Of a stretch of 64,000 nucleotides of DNA, positions 51,323 to 60,135 are shown in pieces. Position numbers and translations under genes: made by a program. Origin of the DNA: Allobosea sp. (GTDB taxonomy: Bacteria > Pseudomonadota > Alphaproteobacteria > Rhizobiales > Beijerinckiaceae); the NCBI GenBank assembly GCA_024231975.1, contig JAAEQB010000057.1, positions 112,775-176,774 of the forward strand. The letters are read 5' to 3'. Under the pieces are notes generated by a model. The model saw only the letters and a program-made list of their open reading frames with translations, was not told the origin of the DNA and did not search any database. The first letter of the stretch is position 1; every line of letters begins with the position of its first letter.

Positions 51323-51718
51323 TCAGGCGCCGTATTCGGCGTCGCTGACATGCTCCATCCAGTCGACGACCTTGCCGTCCTTGACCTCCTGGAGCGCGAT
51401 ATGGGTCATGGCGATCTCGGGCGATGCACCATGCCAGTGCTTTTCGCCCGGTTCGAACCAGACGACGTCGCCGGGGCGGATCTCCTCGACAGGTCCGCCC
51501 TCGCGCTGGACGCGGCCGAGACCGGACGTCACGATCAACGTCTGGCCGAGCGGATGGGTGTGCCAGGCCGTGCGGGCACCCGGCTCGAAGGTGACGTGTG
51601 CGCCCTGCACGCGATCGGGAGCCGCCGGATTGAACAGGGCGTCGATGCGGACGCGACCGGTGAACCAGTCGGATGGACCGGGACGGGAGGGCGTTTGCCC
51701 GGCGCGATAGATTTCCAT
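51323..51718 (-). CDS. Cupin domain protein
   Basis: A 131-residue single-domain cupin. Metal-binding motif 1 is GARTAWHTHPLGQTLIVTSG and motif 2 is PGDVVWFEPGEKHWHGAS. It resembles the small cupins annotated as carboxymuconolactone decarboxylase-like or quercetin-dioxygenase-like; which activity, if any, cannot be read from sequence. It ends 31 bases from the SDR start and is probably co-transcribed. Confidence 0.9.
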   Translation of the reverse strand: MEIYRAGQTPSRPGPSDWFTGRVRIDALFNPAAPDRVQGAHVTFEPGARTAWHTHPLGQTLIVTSGLGRVQREGGPVEEIRPGDVVWFEPGEKHWHGASPEIAMTHIALQEVKDGKVVDWMEHVSDAEYGA

Positions 51719-51734
51719 GGCGGCCTCCTTCGGG

Positions 51735-52202
51735 TCAGGACAGGGGTTCGACGCGCAGCTTATGTTCGCCGCGCACGAGCAGCGGCCGGGCTCCCTCGTC
51801 GAGGCGGCCGAGCCTGATCAGGCCGCGCGACCAGCGATAGGGGCCGTAGAACATCGCCAGATTCCCCCAGGGCGCGTAGTAGCAGAGGTCACCGATCGCC
51901 TCGTTGCCGAAGCGGCCGCTGCCTTCCTCGGTTAGTTTTCGCGGCAGGTAGGCGATCTTCTCGTTTGTCGAATAGTCGCCGATCGTCACGTCCAGCGGCA
52001 GCATCGAGAAGAGATCGCGCGCTGAAGGATTATCCTCCAGCGTTGCCGTGAAGTCCTGATCCGCAAAGACGAATCTGAGGCGCATGGCGGTTCCTTTCCT
52101 ATTCGACGGCACATCGGTCTGCGCGCCAGCGACGGAATGAACAGCGAGGCTGGCCGCGGTGCCCGCCAGCAATGTGCGACGTGAAATCCTCGGCTGTGTC
52201 AT
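51735..52202 (-). CDS. Exported cyclophilin-like fold protein
   Basis: A 155-residue protein with a twin-arginine signal (PRISRRTLLAGTAASLAVHS), then a small beta-barrel domain (MRLRFVFADQDFTATLEDNP, ARDLFSMLPLDVTIGDYSTN, EKIAYLPRKLTEEGSGRFGN) of the bacterial cyclophilin-like family. No active-site Arg/Phe set of true prolyl isomerases is obvious. An internal ATG at the domain start suggests that some relatives are cytoplasmic and that the signal was added here. Confidence 0.8.
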   Translation of the reverse strand: MTQPRISRRTLLAGTAASLAVHSVAGAQTDVPSNRKGTAMRLRFVFADQDFTATLEDNPSARDLFSMLPLDVTIGDYSTNEKIAYLPRKLTEEGSGRFGNEAIGDLCYYAPWGNLAMFYGPYRWSRGLIRLGRLDEGARPLLVRGEHKLRVEPLS

Positions 52203-52269
52203 TCCAGTTCCTCCTGTTATGGGACGAGCGGGGCGCGGAGCTCTGCTCCCCCAGCAGTCTCACCTTCCG

Positions 52270-53367
52270 TCAGGCGGCCAGGTGCCGGTTGAAGAAGCTC
52301 GTCAACTTGTCGAACGGGATAACGTCCGCCTTGTCGTACAGATCGACATGGCTGGCGCCCGGGATGATCATCAGTTCTTTCGGCTCCGCAGCGGCTGCGT
52401 AGGCGGTTTCGCTGAAGTATCGCGAGTGCGCCTTTTCGCCGTGGACGAACAGGACCGGTCGCGGCGAAATCTCCTTGATGTAACTCAGGATCGGCATGTT
52501 CATGAACGAGAGCGGCGTGGTCCGGGTCCAGGCGTTCCCGGAGTTGACCGCGCGCTTATGGTAGCCGCGCGGCGTCATGTAATAGTCGTGATAATCGACC
52601 AGGAACTGCGCCTCGCCGCCCTTCAACTCGTTGTAAGGCGGCTGGTAGGCCGGAGCTCCGTTCGTAGCGTCTTCCCAACGCTGCCGGCTCAACTGCTCGA
52701 GCGCCTGCGCGCGCTGTTCGAGCGTCACGCTGTCATTGTAGCCCTTCGACATGACGCGGGTCATGTCGTACATGGTGCTGGCGACGACGGCCTTGACCCG
52801 CTTGTCCACGGCGACGGCGTTCAAGGCCATGCCGCCCCAGCCGCAAATGCCGATGATGCCGAGCCGCTCGCGATCGACCGAGGGGTGTAGGCCGAGATAG
52901 TCGACCGCGGCGCTGAAATCCTCGGTATTGATGTCGGGCGAGGCGACATTGCGCGGCTCGCCGCCGCTTTCACCGGTGAAAGACCCATCAAAAGCCAGCG
53001 TGGCGAATCCGCGCTCCGCCATGGTTTGCGCGTACAGGCCCGAGGACTGTTCCTTCACCGCTCCGAACGGACCGCCGATGGCCAGCGCCGCCAGCCGCCG
53101 ATCGGCGCGGTCCTTGGGCAGATAAAGATCGCCCGCCAGGGTGATGCCGTAGCGATTCCTGAAGGTGACCTTCTGATGATCGACCTTCTCGCTCTTGGGG
53201 AAGGTCTTGTCCCATTCCGCTGACATGCTTTGAGCCTCTGCGTTGGAAGTCTTGGAAAGCGATGCGATCGCCAGCGTCGTCAGGCCGGCACCGGTCAGTT
53301 TCATGAGGTCGCGGCGATCCATGGATGTCGTCGGCGCCTTCCGAAGGTTCGTGTCATGGGTGTCCAT
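52270..53367 (-). CDS. Exported alpha/beta hydrolase with Cys nucleophile elbow
   Basis: A 365-residue hydrolase of the YcjY/DUF1749-like type with a twin-arginine signal (MDRRDLMKLTGAGLTTLAIA). The start at 53367 follows GAGGA; starting earlier would overlap the MFS stop. The nucleophile elbow reads GIIGICGWGGMALNAV, placing Cys where Ser is usual, as in dienelactone hydrolases. The acid and His are likely near VLFVHGEKAHS and GASHVDLY. Substrate unknown; lies 20 bases from the upstream exporter gene. Confidence 0.85.
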   Translation of the reverse strand: MDTHDTNLRKAPTTSMDRRDLMKLTGAGLTTLAIASLSKTSNAEAQSMSAEWDKTFPKSEKVDHQKVTFRNRYGITLAGDLYLPKDRADRRLAALAIGGPFGAVKEQSSGLYAQTMAERGFATLAFDGSFTGESGGEPRNVASPDINTEDFSAAVDYLGLHPSVDRERLGIIGICGWGGMALNAVAVDKRVKAVVASTMYDMTRVMSKGYNDSVTLEQRAQALEQLSRQRWEDATNGAPAYQPPYNELKGGEAQFLVDYHDYYMTPRGYHKRAVNSGNAWTRTTPLSFMNMPILSYIKEISPRPVLFVHGEKAHSRYFSETAYAAAAEPKELMIIPGASHVDLYDKADVIPFDKLTSFFNRHLAA

Positions 53368-53387
53368 CGGTATGTCCTCGCTGTTTG

Positions 53388-54575
53388 TCATTCCGGTTTC
53401 AGCAAACGCTGCCCGTTCCCGATCAGCGCGATGGCGAGCACCGCCAACACCACGCTTCCAATGAAGGTGGCCTGGATCGAAAGGCTGTCGAGCAGAAGAC
53501 CACCGACCACCGCGCCGAGCAGGATCGAGGCCTGGATCGCAGCGACCATCAGGCTGCCACCAGCCTCGGGCGCGTCATCCGCGTTCTGCGACATCCAGAT
53601 CATCCAGATCACGGAAAACATCGTGTTCATCGCGCCCCAGATGGCCATGAACAGGCCTGCGGCCACGGTGGAGAAGCCGAACAGGAGCAGCCCGACGGTC
53701 GCGCCGCCCATCACAAGTGCCGGCAGTTTCAGGAAAGGCGCGACATTGCCCTTCAGAAAGCGCCCTGCTGCCCAGGTGCCGATGAACCCGGCACAGCCAA
53801 GAAGAAGGAGCAGGACCGAGAGCGTCGTCACGTCGACGCCCGTCACCTTCTCCAGAAAGGGGCGCAGATAGGTGAACATGGTGAAGGCCGAGCCCCATGA
53901 CAGCATGCAGGCAACGAGCCCGCGCAGGAAATACGGGCGCTTCAGCAGAGCGAACATCGCCCGGAAGTCCTGCTTCTGGTGCGCAGGCAGCGACGGCAGC
54001 GCCACCACATGCCAGGCGAGGTTGATGGCGACGATCGGCGTCAACGCCCAGAACACGGCACGCCAGCCGAACAGCCCGCCGAGATAGCTGCCGACCGGCG
54101 CAGCGAAGGCTGCCGCGATCGCCTGGCCGCCATACATCAGGGCCAATGCGCGCGGCACATCGCTTGCCGGAACAAGGCGCATGATGACGGCCGTGGCCAG
54201 CGCCCAGAAACCGCCGATGCAGACGCCGAGCAGCGCGCGGCCGATCATCAGCACGGCGAAGTTCGGCGCCATTGCGACCAGAACCAGGGACGCCAGCATG
54301 AAGGCGGTCATAGCGACCATCACCCATTTCCGGTTCAGCGTTCCGGCGACGGTGGTGATGAGCAGGCTCGCCGCGACGGCGAATAGCCCGCTGATCGAAA
54401 TGGCCTGCCCGGTCTGGCCTTCTGTGGCGCGCAGCCCCTCAGCCATCGGCGTCAAAAGGCTGACCGGCATGAATTCCGAGGCGATCAGCATCGCCACGCA
54501 CAGCGCCATCGACAGGACCGCGCCCCAGGCCGCGATCGGCTCTTTACTACTTGCTTCTGCTGTTGCGGCAGTCAT
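53388..54575 (-). CDS. MFS transporter, DHA1/AraJ type
   Basis: A 395-residue major facilitator with 12 helices (MALCVAMLIASEFMPVSLLT near the start; MIGRALLGVCIGGFWALATA in helix 4). Belongs to the drug:proton antiporter or sugar-efflux group. First gene of the run read from the region opposite the LysR gene at 54708, with a palindrome in the gap, so it is the most direct target of that regulator. Confidence 0.88.
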   Translation of the reverse strand: MTAATAEASSKEPIAAWGAVLSMALCVAMLIASEFMPVSLLTPMAEGLRATEGQTGQAISISGLFAVAASLLITTVAGTLNRKWVMVAMTAFMLASLVLVAMAPNFAVLMIGRALLGVCIGGFWALATAVIMRLVPASDVPRALALMYGGQAIAAAFAAPVGSYLGGLFGWRAVFWALTPIVAINLAWHVVALPSLPAHQKQDFRAMFALLKRPYFLRGLVACMLSWGSAFTMFTYLRPFLEKVTGVDVTTLSVLLLLLGCAGFIGTWAAGRFLKGNVAPFLKLPALVMGGATVGLLLFGFSTVAAGLFMAIWGAMNTMFSVIWMIWMSQNADDAPEAGGSLMVAAIQASILLGAVVGGLLLDSLSIQATFIGSVVLAVLAIALIGNGQRLLKPE

Positions 54576-54660
54576 GTCTCCGCATTCTCCCGAATGTTTT
54601 CTCGGAGTCGCATATAGCCTCGCGCGCGTCGTGCGATTACCCGCCTCAATTGGAATGGAC

Positions 54661-54679
54661 TAATCGATCAGGTCGATTA
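54661..54679. promoter_or_regulatory. Candidate LysR operator
   Basis: TAATCGA-TCAGG-TCGATTA, a perfect inverted repeat with 7-base arms and an inner T-N11-A arrangement, 28 bases upstream of the LysR start and between the divergent LysR and MFS genes. Confidence 0.6.
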
Positions 54680-54707
54680 ATCTCGGAGCCATAGAGAGCA
54701 AGGGCGC

Positions 54708-55601
54708 ATGGAGCAAACGGACTTCAACCATTTGACCTGGTTCCGGATCGTCGCGGAGGAGCGAAGCTTCACCCGCGCGGCCGCCCGGATCGGCGTCGCT
54801 CAGTCGACGCTCAGCCACACGATCAAGCAACTCGAGGCGCGCATGGGGATACGTCTTCTCACGCGCACCACGCGCAATGTCGCCACGACGCCCGCCGGGG
54901 AGAGGCTGCTTCAGACGATCACACCGCGCATGGCGGAGATCGAGGACGAGATCGCGGCGCTGATGGCGTTCCGCGACAAGCCATCAGGATCGGTAAGGCT
55001 GACGTTGTCCGACCACGCCCTTGAAACCGTCGTCTGGCCCAAGCTGAAGCCCGTGCTCAAATCCTATCCCGACATCGGCGTCGAGCTGATCCTCGACAGC
55101 ACGTTTCGGAATATCGTGGAAGAAGGCTTCGACGCGGGCGTGCGGTTGGGCGAAAGTGTCGAGAAGGACATGATCGCGGTTCGGATCGGGCCGGATTGGC
55201 GGCTGGTAGCCGTGGCCTCGCCCCGCTATCTCGCAGAGCGCGGCGCCCCAACACATCCGCAGGATCTCGTCCGCCATGTCTGCATCAACATGCGCCACGA
55301 GACGTCGGGCGGGCTCTATGCCTGGGAATTCGAGAAGGGCGGGCAGGAACTGCGCGTGCGGGTCGGTGGTCAACTCACCTTCAACAATTCCTACGCCATG
55401 ATCGATGCGGCGGTGAGCGGTTATGGCATCGCCTATGTACCGGGGAACATCGTTGAATCACAGTTGGCATCTGGGTCGCTGATCCAGGTCCTGGACGATT
55501 GGTCCCCCTTCTTCGATGGATATTTTCTCTATTACCCCAGCCGGCGGCAGAACCTTCCCGCCTTCAAGGTCGTCGTCGACGCGCTACGGCACCGGGATTG
55601 A
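54708..55601 (+). CDS. LysR family transcriptional regulator
   Basis: A 297-residue LysR protein of the CrgA/DsdC-like group. HTH in SFTRAAARIGVAQSTLSHTI, linker helix to about residue 90, effector domain with SVRLTLSDHALETVVWPKLK and GLYAWEFEKGGQELRVRVGG. Divergent from the MFS-hydrolase-reductase run; probably activates it in response to a small electrophile or aromatic compound, but this is inference. Confidence 0.9.
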   Translation: MEQTDFNHLTWFRIVAEERSFTRAAARIGVAQSTLSHTIKQLEARMGIRLLTRTTRNVATTPAGERLLQTITPRMAEIEDEIAALMAFRDKPSGSVRLTLSDHALETVVWPKLKPVLKSYPDIGVELILDSTFRNIVEEGFDAGVRLGESVEKDMIAVRIGPDWRLVAVASPRYLAERGAPTHPQDLVRHVCINMRHETSGGLYAWEFEKGGQELRVRVGGQLTFNNSYAMIDAAVSGYGIAYVPGNIVESQLASGSLIQVLDDWSPFFDGYFLYYPSRRQNLPAFKVVVDALRHRD

Positions 55602-56192
55602 ACTGCGCTGTTCCATCGGCTCATGTCGCCAGCCTCTCTCTGTCGGTCAGATGGTGATGAATCCCGGCCCTTCGAGTGTCCAACGATTGATCGAGCCGGC
55701 GACCCGGTACATCGTGGTCGCCGCCAATCTCGGTCGTTGCTGGACACGTCCTTGCGGCGCGCAGAGCCGGTAGATTGCCGAGGGAACACGCGTTCTCAAT
55801 ATCGGCTGCGATCGTTACGAACGTCCCTCCGTCGAAACGAATTTGGAATCTCGGTTCCAACGAAGCGATCGGCTTACCGCACAATACAATTGCATGTCAT
55901 AGGTGCGCGCAGCAAGTTTCGGCGCGCTTACTTCAGCTTAACCACGGATACTTACTAGAAAATTTCCGAATAGTGACGTGCCGGTGGCGCCCATCGACCT
56001 TGCGAGAGCGAGTTAGAGTCAGATCCGGTATGCTGATGGTGATATGTAATGCTTGCCGAAACTCCGCGAATTAATCAACACCAAGTGCGAAATACAGGAT
56101 GGGAGCATTGACCTGCAACCGCGCCTGAAGTCGCGTCACATCTGAGCTGTTAGGGCATAGCTCCTGGCTCCGCTCTGTTCGCCGATTTACTG
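55602..56192. other. Gene-free stretch between LysR genes
   Basis: About 590 bases between two convergent regulator genes. Frames up to 111 codons exist on the plus strand but lack a ribosome binding site and any familiar motif. GC content drops after 55870. No repeat or RNA structure stood out. Confidence 0.5.
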
Positions 56193-57137
56193 TTAGGCTC
56201 TTGCCTTGATGAAGCCTCTCACAATCTCGGCGAAATCTTCGGCATTTCCCGATAGTGGCTCGCCGCGTCTGCGAATGATGCCGTATGGCTCGAGTGGATT
56301 GTCGAGAATGAACGGCAGTTGGATGATTTCGCCGCGGTCGACCGCCTCGGCGATGATTGTATGGGGAAGCACAGAAATCATGCCGGCGCGGCGTACGAGT
56401 TGCAGGGTTGCGAAAATCGACGTCGTCTCGACGAGATTGTTGAGCGAGGGCAGTCCGGCCTGGGCGAAGGACCGGTCGATTACCTGGCGCATGGGGCTGG
56501 TCTGCTGCTGCAGGACCCAGGGATAGGCTTCCATCTTCGCCAGCGAGACCTCAGGACGCCCGGCAAGCGGGTGGTCAAAGGCGGCGAAGACCCAGAGATT
56601 CTCGTTCGAAAGTGGCTCGACGTCGAAAATCGCGTGATGGCGCGCTTCGGTCAGGCGCCCGATCACGAGGTCGATCTCGTTCTTCTCCAAGCCGCGCAGC
56701 AATTCGTCGCTGGTCGTGGTCGACAGCCGGATCGTCATCAGCGGCCGCCTGCGCTTGAGCTCGGCGATCGCGGCAGGCAGGATATCGGGAGCGGTCGCCA
56801 TGATCGCGCCGATCGAGAGCGCGCCATAGCCACCGCGCTTGAGGTTGCTCAGGCCGCGCAGGAAGCGCTCCTGATCGACCAGGAGCTGCTCGGCATAGGC
56901 GACGACGAAGGCGCCGATTTCCGTCGGCACCAGACCTCGCGGTCGCCGCTCGAAGATGCGGACGGCCAGGATGTCCTCGACGTCCTGCAGCATCTTGCTG
57001 ACCGCCGGCTGCGTGATGTTCATCTCCTCGGCCGCCCGGTGCAGCGTGCCGACGCGTGCCACCGTCGCAATCAGCAGCAGGTGCCGGATGCGCAGGCGGA
57101 CGAGCGTCTGGCGAGGTAGCGATGCCACGAAGCTCAT
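56193..57137 (-). CDS. LysR family transcriptional regulator
   Basis: A 314-residue LysR regulator of the GbpR/galactose-binding-like branch. HTH in TLHRAAEEMNITQPAVSKML; effector domain from GYGALSIGAIMATAPDILPA. Divergent from the SDR-RhmD-TRAP run at 57347, with a 209-base gap, so it is its likely regulator. No strong T-N11-A palindrome was found. Confidence 0.9.
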   Translation of the reverse strand: MSFVASLPRQTLVRLRIRHLLLIATVARVGTLHRAAEEMNITQPAVSKMLQDVEDILAVRIFERRPRGLVPTEIGAFVVAYAEQLLVDQERFLRGLSNLKRGGYGALSIGAIMATAPDILPAAIAELKRRRPLMTIRLSTTTSDELLRGLEKNEIDLVIGRLTEARHHAIFDVEPLSNENLWVFAAFDHPLAGRPEVSLAKMEAYPWVLQQQTSPMRQVIDRSFAQAGLPSLNNLVETTSIFATLQLVRRAGMISVLPHTIIAEAVDRGEIIQLPFILDNPLEPYGIIRRRGEPLSGNAEDFAEIVRGFIKARA

Positions 57138-57346
57138 TACGATAACCTCTTGGAATGCCAGATGTCGAAACTTTCATTATTTGCTTATCGCAGGCTCCGC
57201 TAGCGTCATCGTCGATACCGGGCCGTGGCCGGGCGATCCTCGACGATCGCTGGTGAGGACGCGCAGCCCGTCAGGAGGACGCCGGAGGCTGCCCCATCGG
57301 TCGGCTTTCACACAGAAGCGAGGCGGCCCGGACCATCCGGCCGCCC

Positions 57347-58117
57347 ATGAAGGGCCATGCCTGCGTGAACCAGCTCGATCTCAACGGCCGCGTCGCGGTC
57401 ATCACCGGCGGCGCGCGCGGCATCGGCTATGCCGCGGCCGAGCGGGTGCTCGCTTCTGGCGGGCAGGTCGCCCTGTGGGACATCGACGCGGCGCGGCTGG
57501 CCGAGGCGGCGCACAAACTCTCGGCGGCCGGTGAGGTCTCGACCGCGGTGGTCGAGCTGACCGACGAGGCATCCGTCGGTGCCGCAGCGAAGGCCGCGAT
57601 CGCCCGACACGGCAAGGTCGACATCCTCGTCAACAACGCCGGCATCACCGGCGGCAACGGCAAGCTCTGGGAACTCGACCCGGCGACCTGGCGCCGCGTC
57701 GTCGACGTCAACCTGATCGGGCCGTATCTCACCTGCCGCGCGCTGGTCCCGCACATGATCGAGCGGGCTTACGGCCGCATCGTCAACATCGCCTCGATCG
57801 CGGGCAAGGAAGGCAATCCGAACGCCTCTCACTATTCCGCTTCCAAGGCGGGCCTGATCGGCATGACGAAATCGCTGGCGAAGGAACTCGCCCAGGCCGG
57901 CATCCTGGTGAACTGCATCACCCCCGCGGCGGCGAAAACCGAGATCTTCGACCAGATGAAGCAGGAGCATATCGACTTCATGCTCTCGAAGATCCCGATG
58001 AACCGCTTCCTTGCGGTGGAGGAGGCTGCGGCCATGATCGGCTGGCTGGCCTCGGAGGATTGCGCCTTCTCCACCGGCGCGGTTTTCGACCTCTCCGGCG
58101 GCCGCGCGGTCTACTGA
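57347..58117 (+). CDS. SDR, candidate 2-keto-3-deoxy-L-rhamnonate or sugar dehydrogenase
   Basis: A 256-residue classical SDR: TGGARGIGYAAAE cofactor motif, VNNAG, catalytic Ser in VNIASIAG and Tyr-Lys in HYSASKAGL. An Asp at the end of strand two (LWDIDAARL) points to NAD preference. Adjacent to L-rhamnonate dehydratase; in the non-phosphorylating rhamnose pathway the dehydratase product is oxidised by an SDR, so this or the SDR at 59331 may fill that role. A GTG at 57365 is an alternative start. Confidence 0.85.
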   Translation: MKGHACVNQLDLNGRVAVITGGARGIGYAAAERVLASGGQVALWDIDAARLAEAAHKLSAAGEVSTAVVELTDEASVGAAAKAAIARHGKVDILVNNAGITGGNGKLWELDPATWRRVVDVNLIGPYLTCRALVPHMIERAYGRIVNIASIAGKEGNPNASHYSASKAGLIGMTKSLAKELAQAGILVNCITPAAAKTEIFDQMKQEHIDFMLSKIPMNRFLAVEEAAAMIGWLASEDCAFSTGAVFDLSGGRAVY

Positions 58118-58127
58118 GGGGGCGACG

Positions 58128-59315
58128 ATGGCGATGCCGACGATCAAGCATGTCCGGGCCTTCATCGTCCGCGGCGGCGGGGCGGACTATCATGACCAGA
58201 AGAGGGGGCACTGGATCGACAGCCAGATCGCGACGCCGATGTCGCGCTATCCGGAGTACCGCCAGACCCGCTCCTCCTTCGGCCTCAACGTCCTCGGCAC
58301 GCTGGTGATCGAGATCGAGGCCGATGACGGCACGGTCGGCTTCGCCGTGACGACGGCCGGCGAGATCGGCGCCTTCATCGTCGAGAAGCACCTGGCCCGC
58401 TTCATCGAAGGCCGCAAGGTCACCGAGATCGAGGCGATCTGGGACCAGATGTATTTCGCCACCCAGTATTACGGCCGCAAGGGCGTGGTGGTGAACACGA
58501 TCTCCGGGGTCGATCTCGCGCTCTGGGACCTCCTGGCGAAGGTCAGGGGAGAGCCGGCCTGTGCGCTGATCGGCGGGCCCGTGCGCGACGAACTCGTCTT
58601 CTACGCGACGGGTCCGCGCCCGGACCTCGCCAAGGGCCTCGGCTTCATCGGCGGTAAGATGCCGCTCAAGCACGGGCCGGCCGAGCGCGACGAAGGGCTC
58701 AAGGCCAACATCGACGCCCTGGCGGCGATGCGCGACAAAGTCGGCCCCGATTTCTGGCTGATGCTGGACTGCTGGATGGCGCTCGACCTCGATTATGCGA
58801 CGCGGCTCGCCCGCGCCGGCGCCGAACACGGGCTCAAATGGATCGAGGAGGCGCTCTCGCCCGACGACTACTGGGGCTATGCCGCGCTGAAGAAGGCGGT
58901 CCCGCCCGGCATGCTCGTGACAACCGGCGAGCACGAGGCGACGCGCTGGGGCTTCCGCATGCTGCTTGAGATGGGCTGCTGCGACATCATCCAGCCCGAT
59001 GTCGGCTGGTGCGGCGGTTTGACGGAGCTTTTGAAGATCAGCGCTCTCGCCGACGCCTATGGCGTGATGACGATCCCGCACGGCTCCAGCGTCTACAGCT
59101 ATCATTTCGTGGCCACGCGCCAGAACAGCCCCTTCGCCGAATTCCTGATGATGGCGCCGCAGGCGGACCGGATCGTGCCGATGTTCCATCCGCTGCTGCT
59201 CGACGAGCCGCTGCCGGAGAACGGCCGGATTAGGACCTCGGCGCTGGACCGGCCGGGCTTCGGCGTTCGGCTCAATCCCGACTGCCAGCTCCACCGTCCC
59301 TATCCACGCGGCTGA
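58128..59315 (+). CDS. rhmD: L-rhamnonate dehydratase
   Basis: A 395-residue enolase-superfamily enzyme that converts L-rhamnonate (and some related acid sugars) to the 2-keto-3-deoxy acid. Metal ligands fit Asp214 (LMLDCW), Glu240 (WIEEALSP) and Glu268 (TTGEHEA); the general-acid/base His318 is in TIPHGSSVYSYHF, a hallmark of this subgroup. The N-terminal capping part contains RGHWIDSQIATPMSRYPEYR. Length is usual. Which acid sugar is used here depends on the TRAP transporter ligand. Confidence 0.9.
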   Translation: MAMPTIKHVRAFIVRGGGADYHDQKRGHWIDSQIATPMSRYPEYRQTRSSFGLNVLGTLVIEIEADDGTVGFAVTTAGEIGAFIVEKHLARFIEGRKVTEIEAIWDQMYFATQYYGRKGVVVNTISGVDLALWDLLAKVRGEPACALIGGPVRDELVFYATGPRPDLAKGLGFIGGKMPLKHGPAERDEGLKANIDALAAMRDKVGPDFWLMLDCWMALDLDYATRLARAGAEHGLKWIEEALSPDDYWGYAALKKAVPPGMLVTTGEHEATRWGFRMLLEMGCCDIIQPDVGWCGGLTELLKISALADAYGVMTIPHGSSVYSYHFVATRQNSPFAEFLMMAPQADRIVPMFHPLLLDEPLPENGRIRTSALDRPGFGVRLNPDCQLHRPYPRG

Positions 59316-59330
59316 GGAGCGAGGCGCGCC

Positions 59331-60092
59331 ATGCAGGACCTCAAAGGCAAGATCGTCCTCGTCACCGGCGCTTCCTCGGGCATCGGCGCGGCGATCGCGC
59401 GCACCTTCGCCAAGCAGGGTAGCCATGTCGCGGTCCACTATCGTTCGCAGCGCGAGGCGGCGGAGGCCGTGGCGCGCGATGTCAGGGCGCAAGGCTGCGA
59501 AGCGGAGATTTTCCAGGCCGACGTTTCGGAGACCGCCGAGACCAACCGGCTCGCCGCCGAGGTGATCGCCCGCTTCGGCCATCTCGACATCCTCGTCAAC
59601 AACGCCGGCGGCTTCGTCCGGCGCGCGCGATTGAGCGAAGCCGACGACGCGCTGATCGACGCGGTCTTCCACCTCAACGCCCGGTCCATGCTGAGCCTGA
59701 CGCGCGCGCTCCTGCCCGGCATGCGAGGCCGGCCCGGCGCCGCCATAATCAACATGACGTCGCAGGCCGCGCGCACGGGCGCGAGCCCCGGCGCCGGTCT
59801 CTATGCCTCGACCAAGGCCTATGTCTCAACCTTTACGCGGGCGCTGGCGAAGGAACTCGCTCGCGACGGCGTCCGGGTCAATGCGGTGGCGCCCGGCGTG
59901 ATCGCGACGCCGATCCATGACGCGCATACCTCGCCCGAGCTGCTGAAATCGCTCGAGGCCGGCATCCCGATGGGCCGGCTAGGCCTTGCCGAGGAGTGCA
60001 GCGGCGCGGTCCTGTTCCTCGCGAGCGAGCAGCTCGCCAGCTACGTCACGGGCCAGATCATCGAGGTCAACGGCGGCAGCGTGATGCCGTAG
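59331..60092 (+). CDS. Short-chain dehydrogenase/reductase
   Basis: A 253-residue classical SDR with VTGASSGIGAAIARTF, VNNAGGF, catalytic Ser in NMTSQAARTG (Ser at TSQ), Tyr-Lys in LYASTKAYV, and the C-terminal YVTGQIIEVNGGSVMP. Basic residues after strand two (HYRSQREAAEA) suggest NADP. Lies between the dehydratase and the TRAP genes on the same strand, so it should take part in the same acid-sugar or sugar oxidation. Confidence 0.9.
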   Translation: MQDLKGKIVLVTGASSGIGAAIARTFAKQGSHVAVHYRSQREAAEAVARDVRAQGCEAEIFQADVSETAETNRLAAEVIARFGHLDILVNNAGGFVRRARLSEADDALIDAVFHLNARSMLSLTRALLPGMRGRPGAAIINMTSQAARTGASPGAGLYASTKAYVSTFTRALAKELARDGVRVNAVAPGVIATPIHDAHTSPELLKSLEAGIPMGRLGLAEECSGAVLFLASEQLASYVTGQIIEVNGGSVMP

Positions 60093-60135
60093 CGAACGAC
60101 ACGAACGAGAAGAACTGTCAGGGAGGACGACCATC

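Noticed and set aside
57978..59672. Antisense open frame of 564 codons over the dehydratase gene
   Set aside because: Shadow of rhmD and the flanking SDRs; low-complexity composition and no ribosome binding site.
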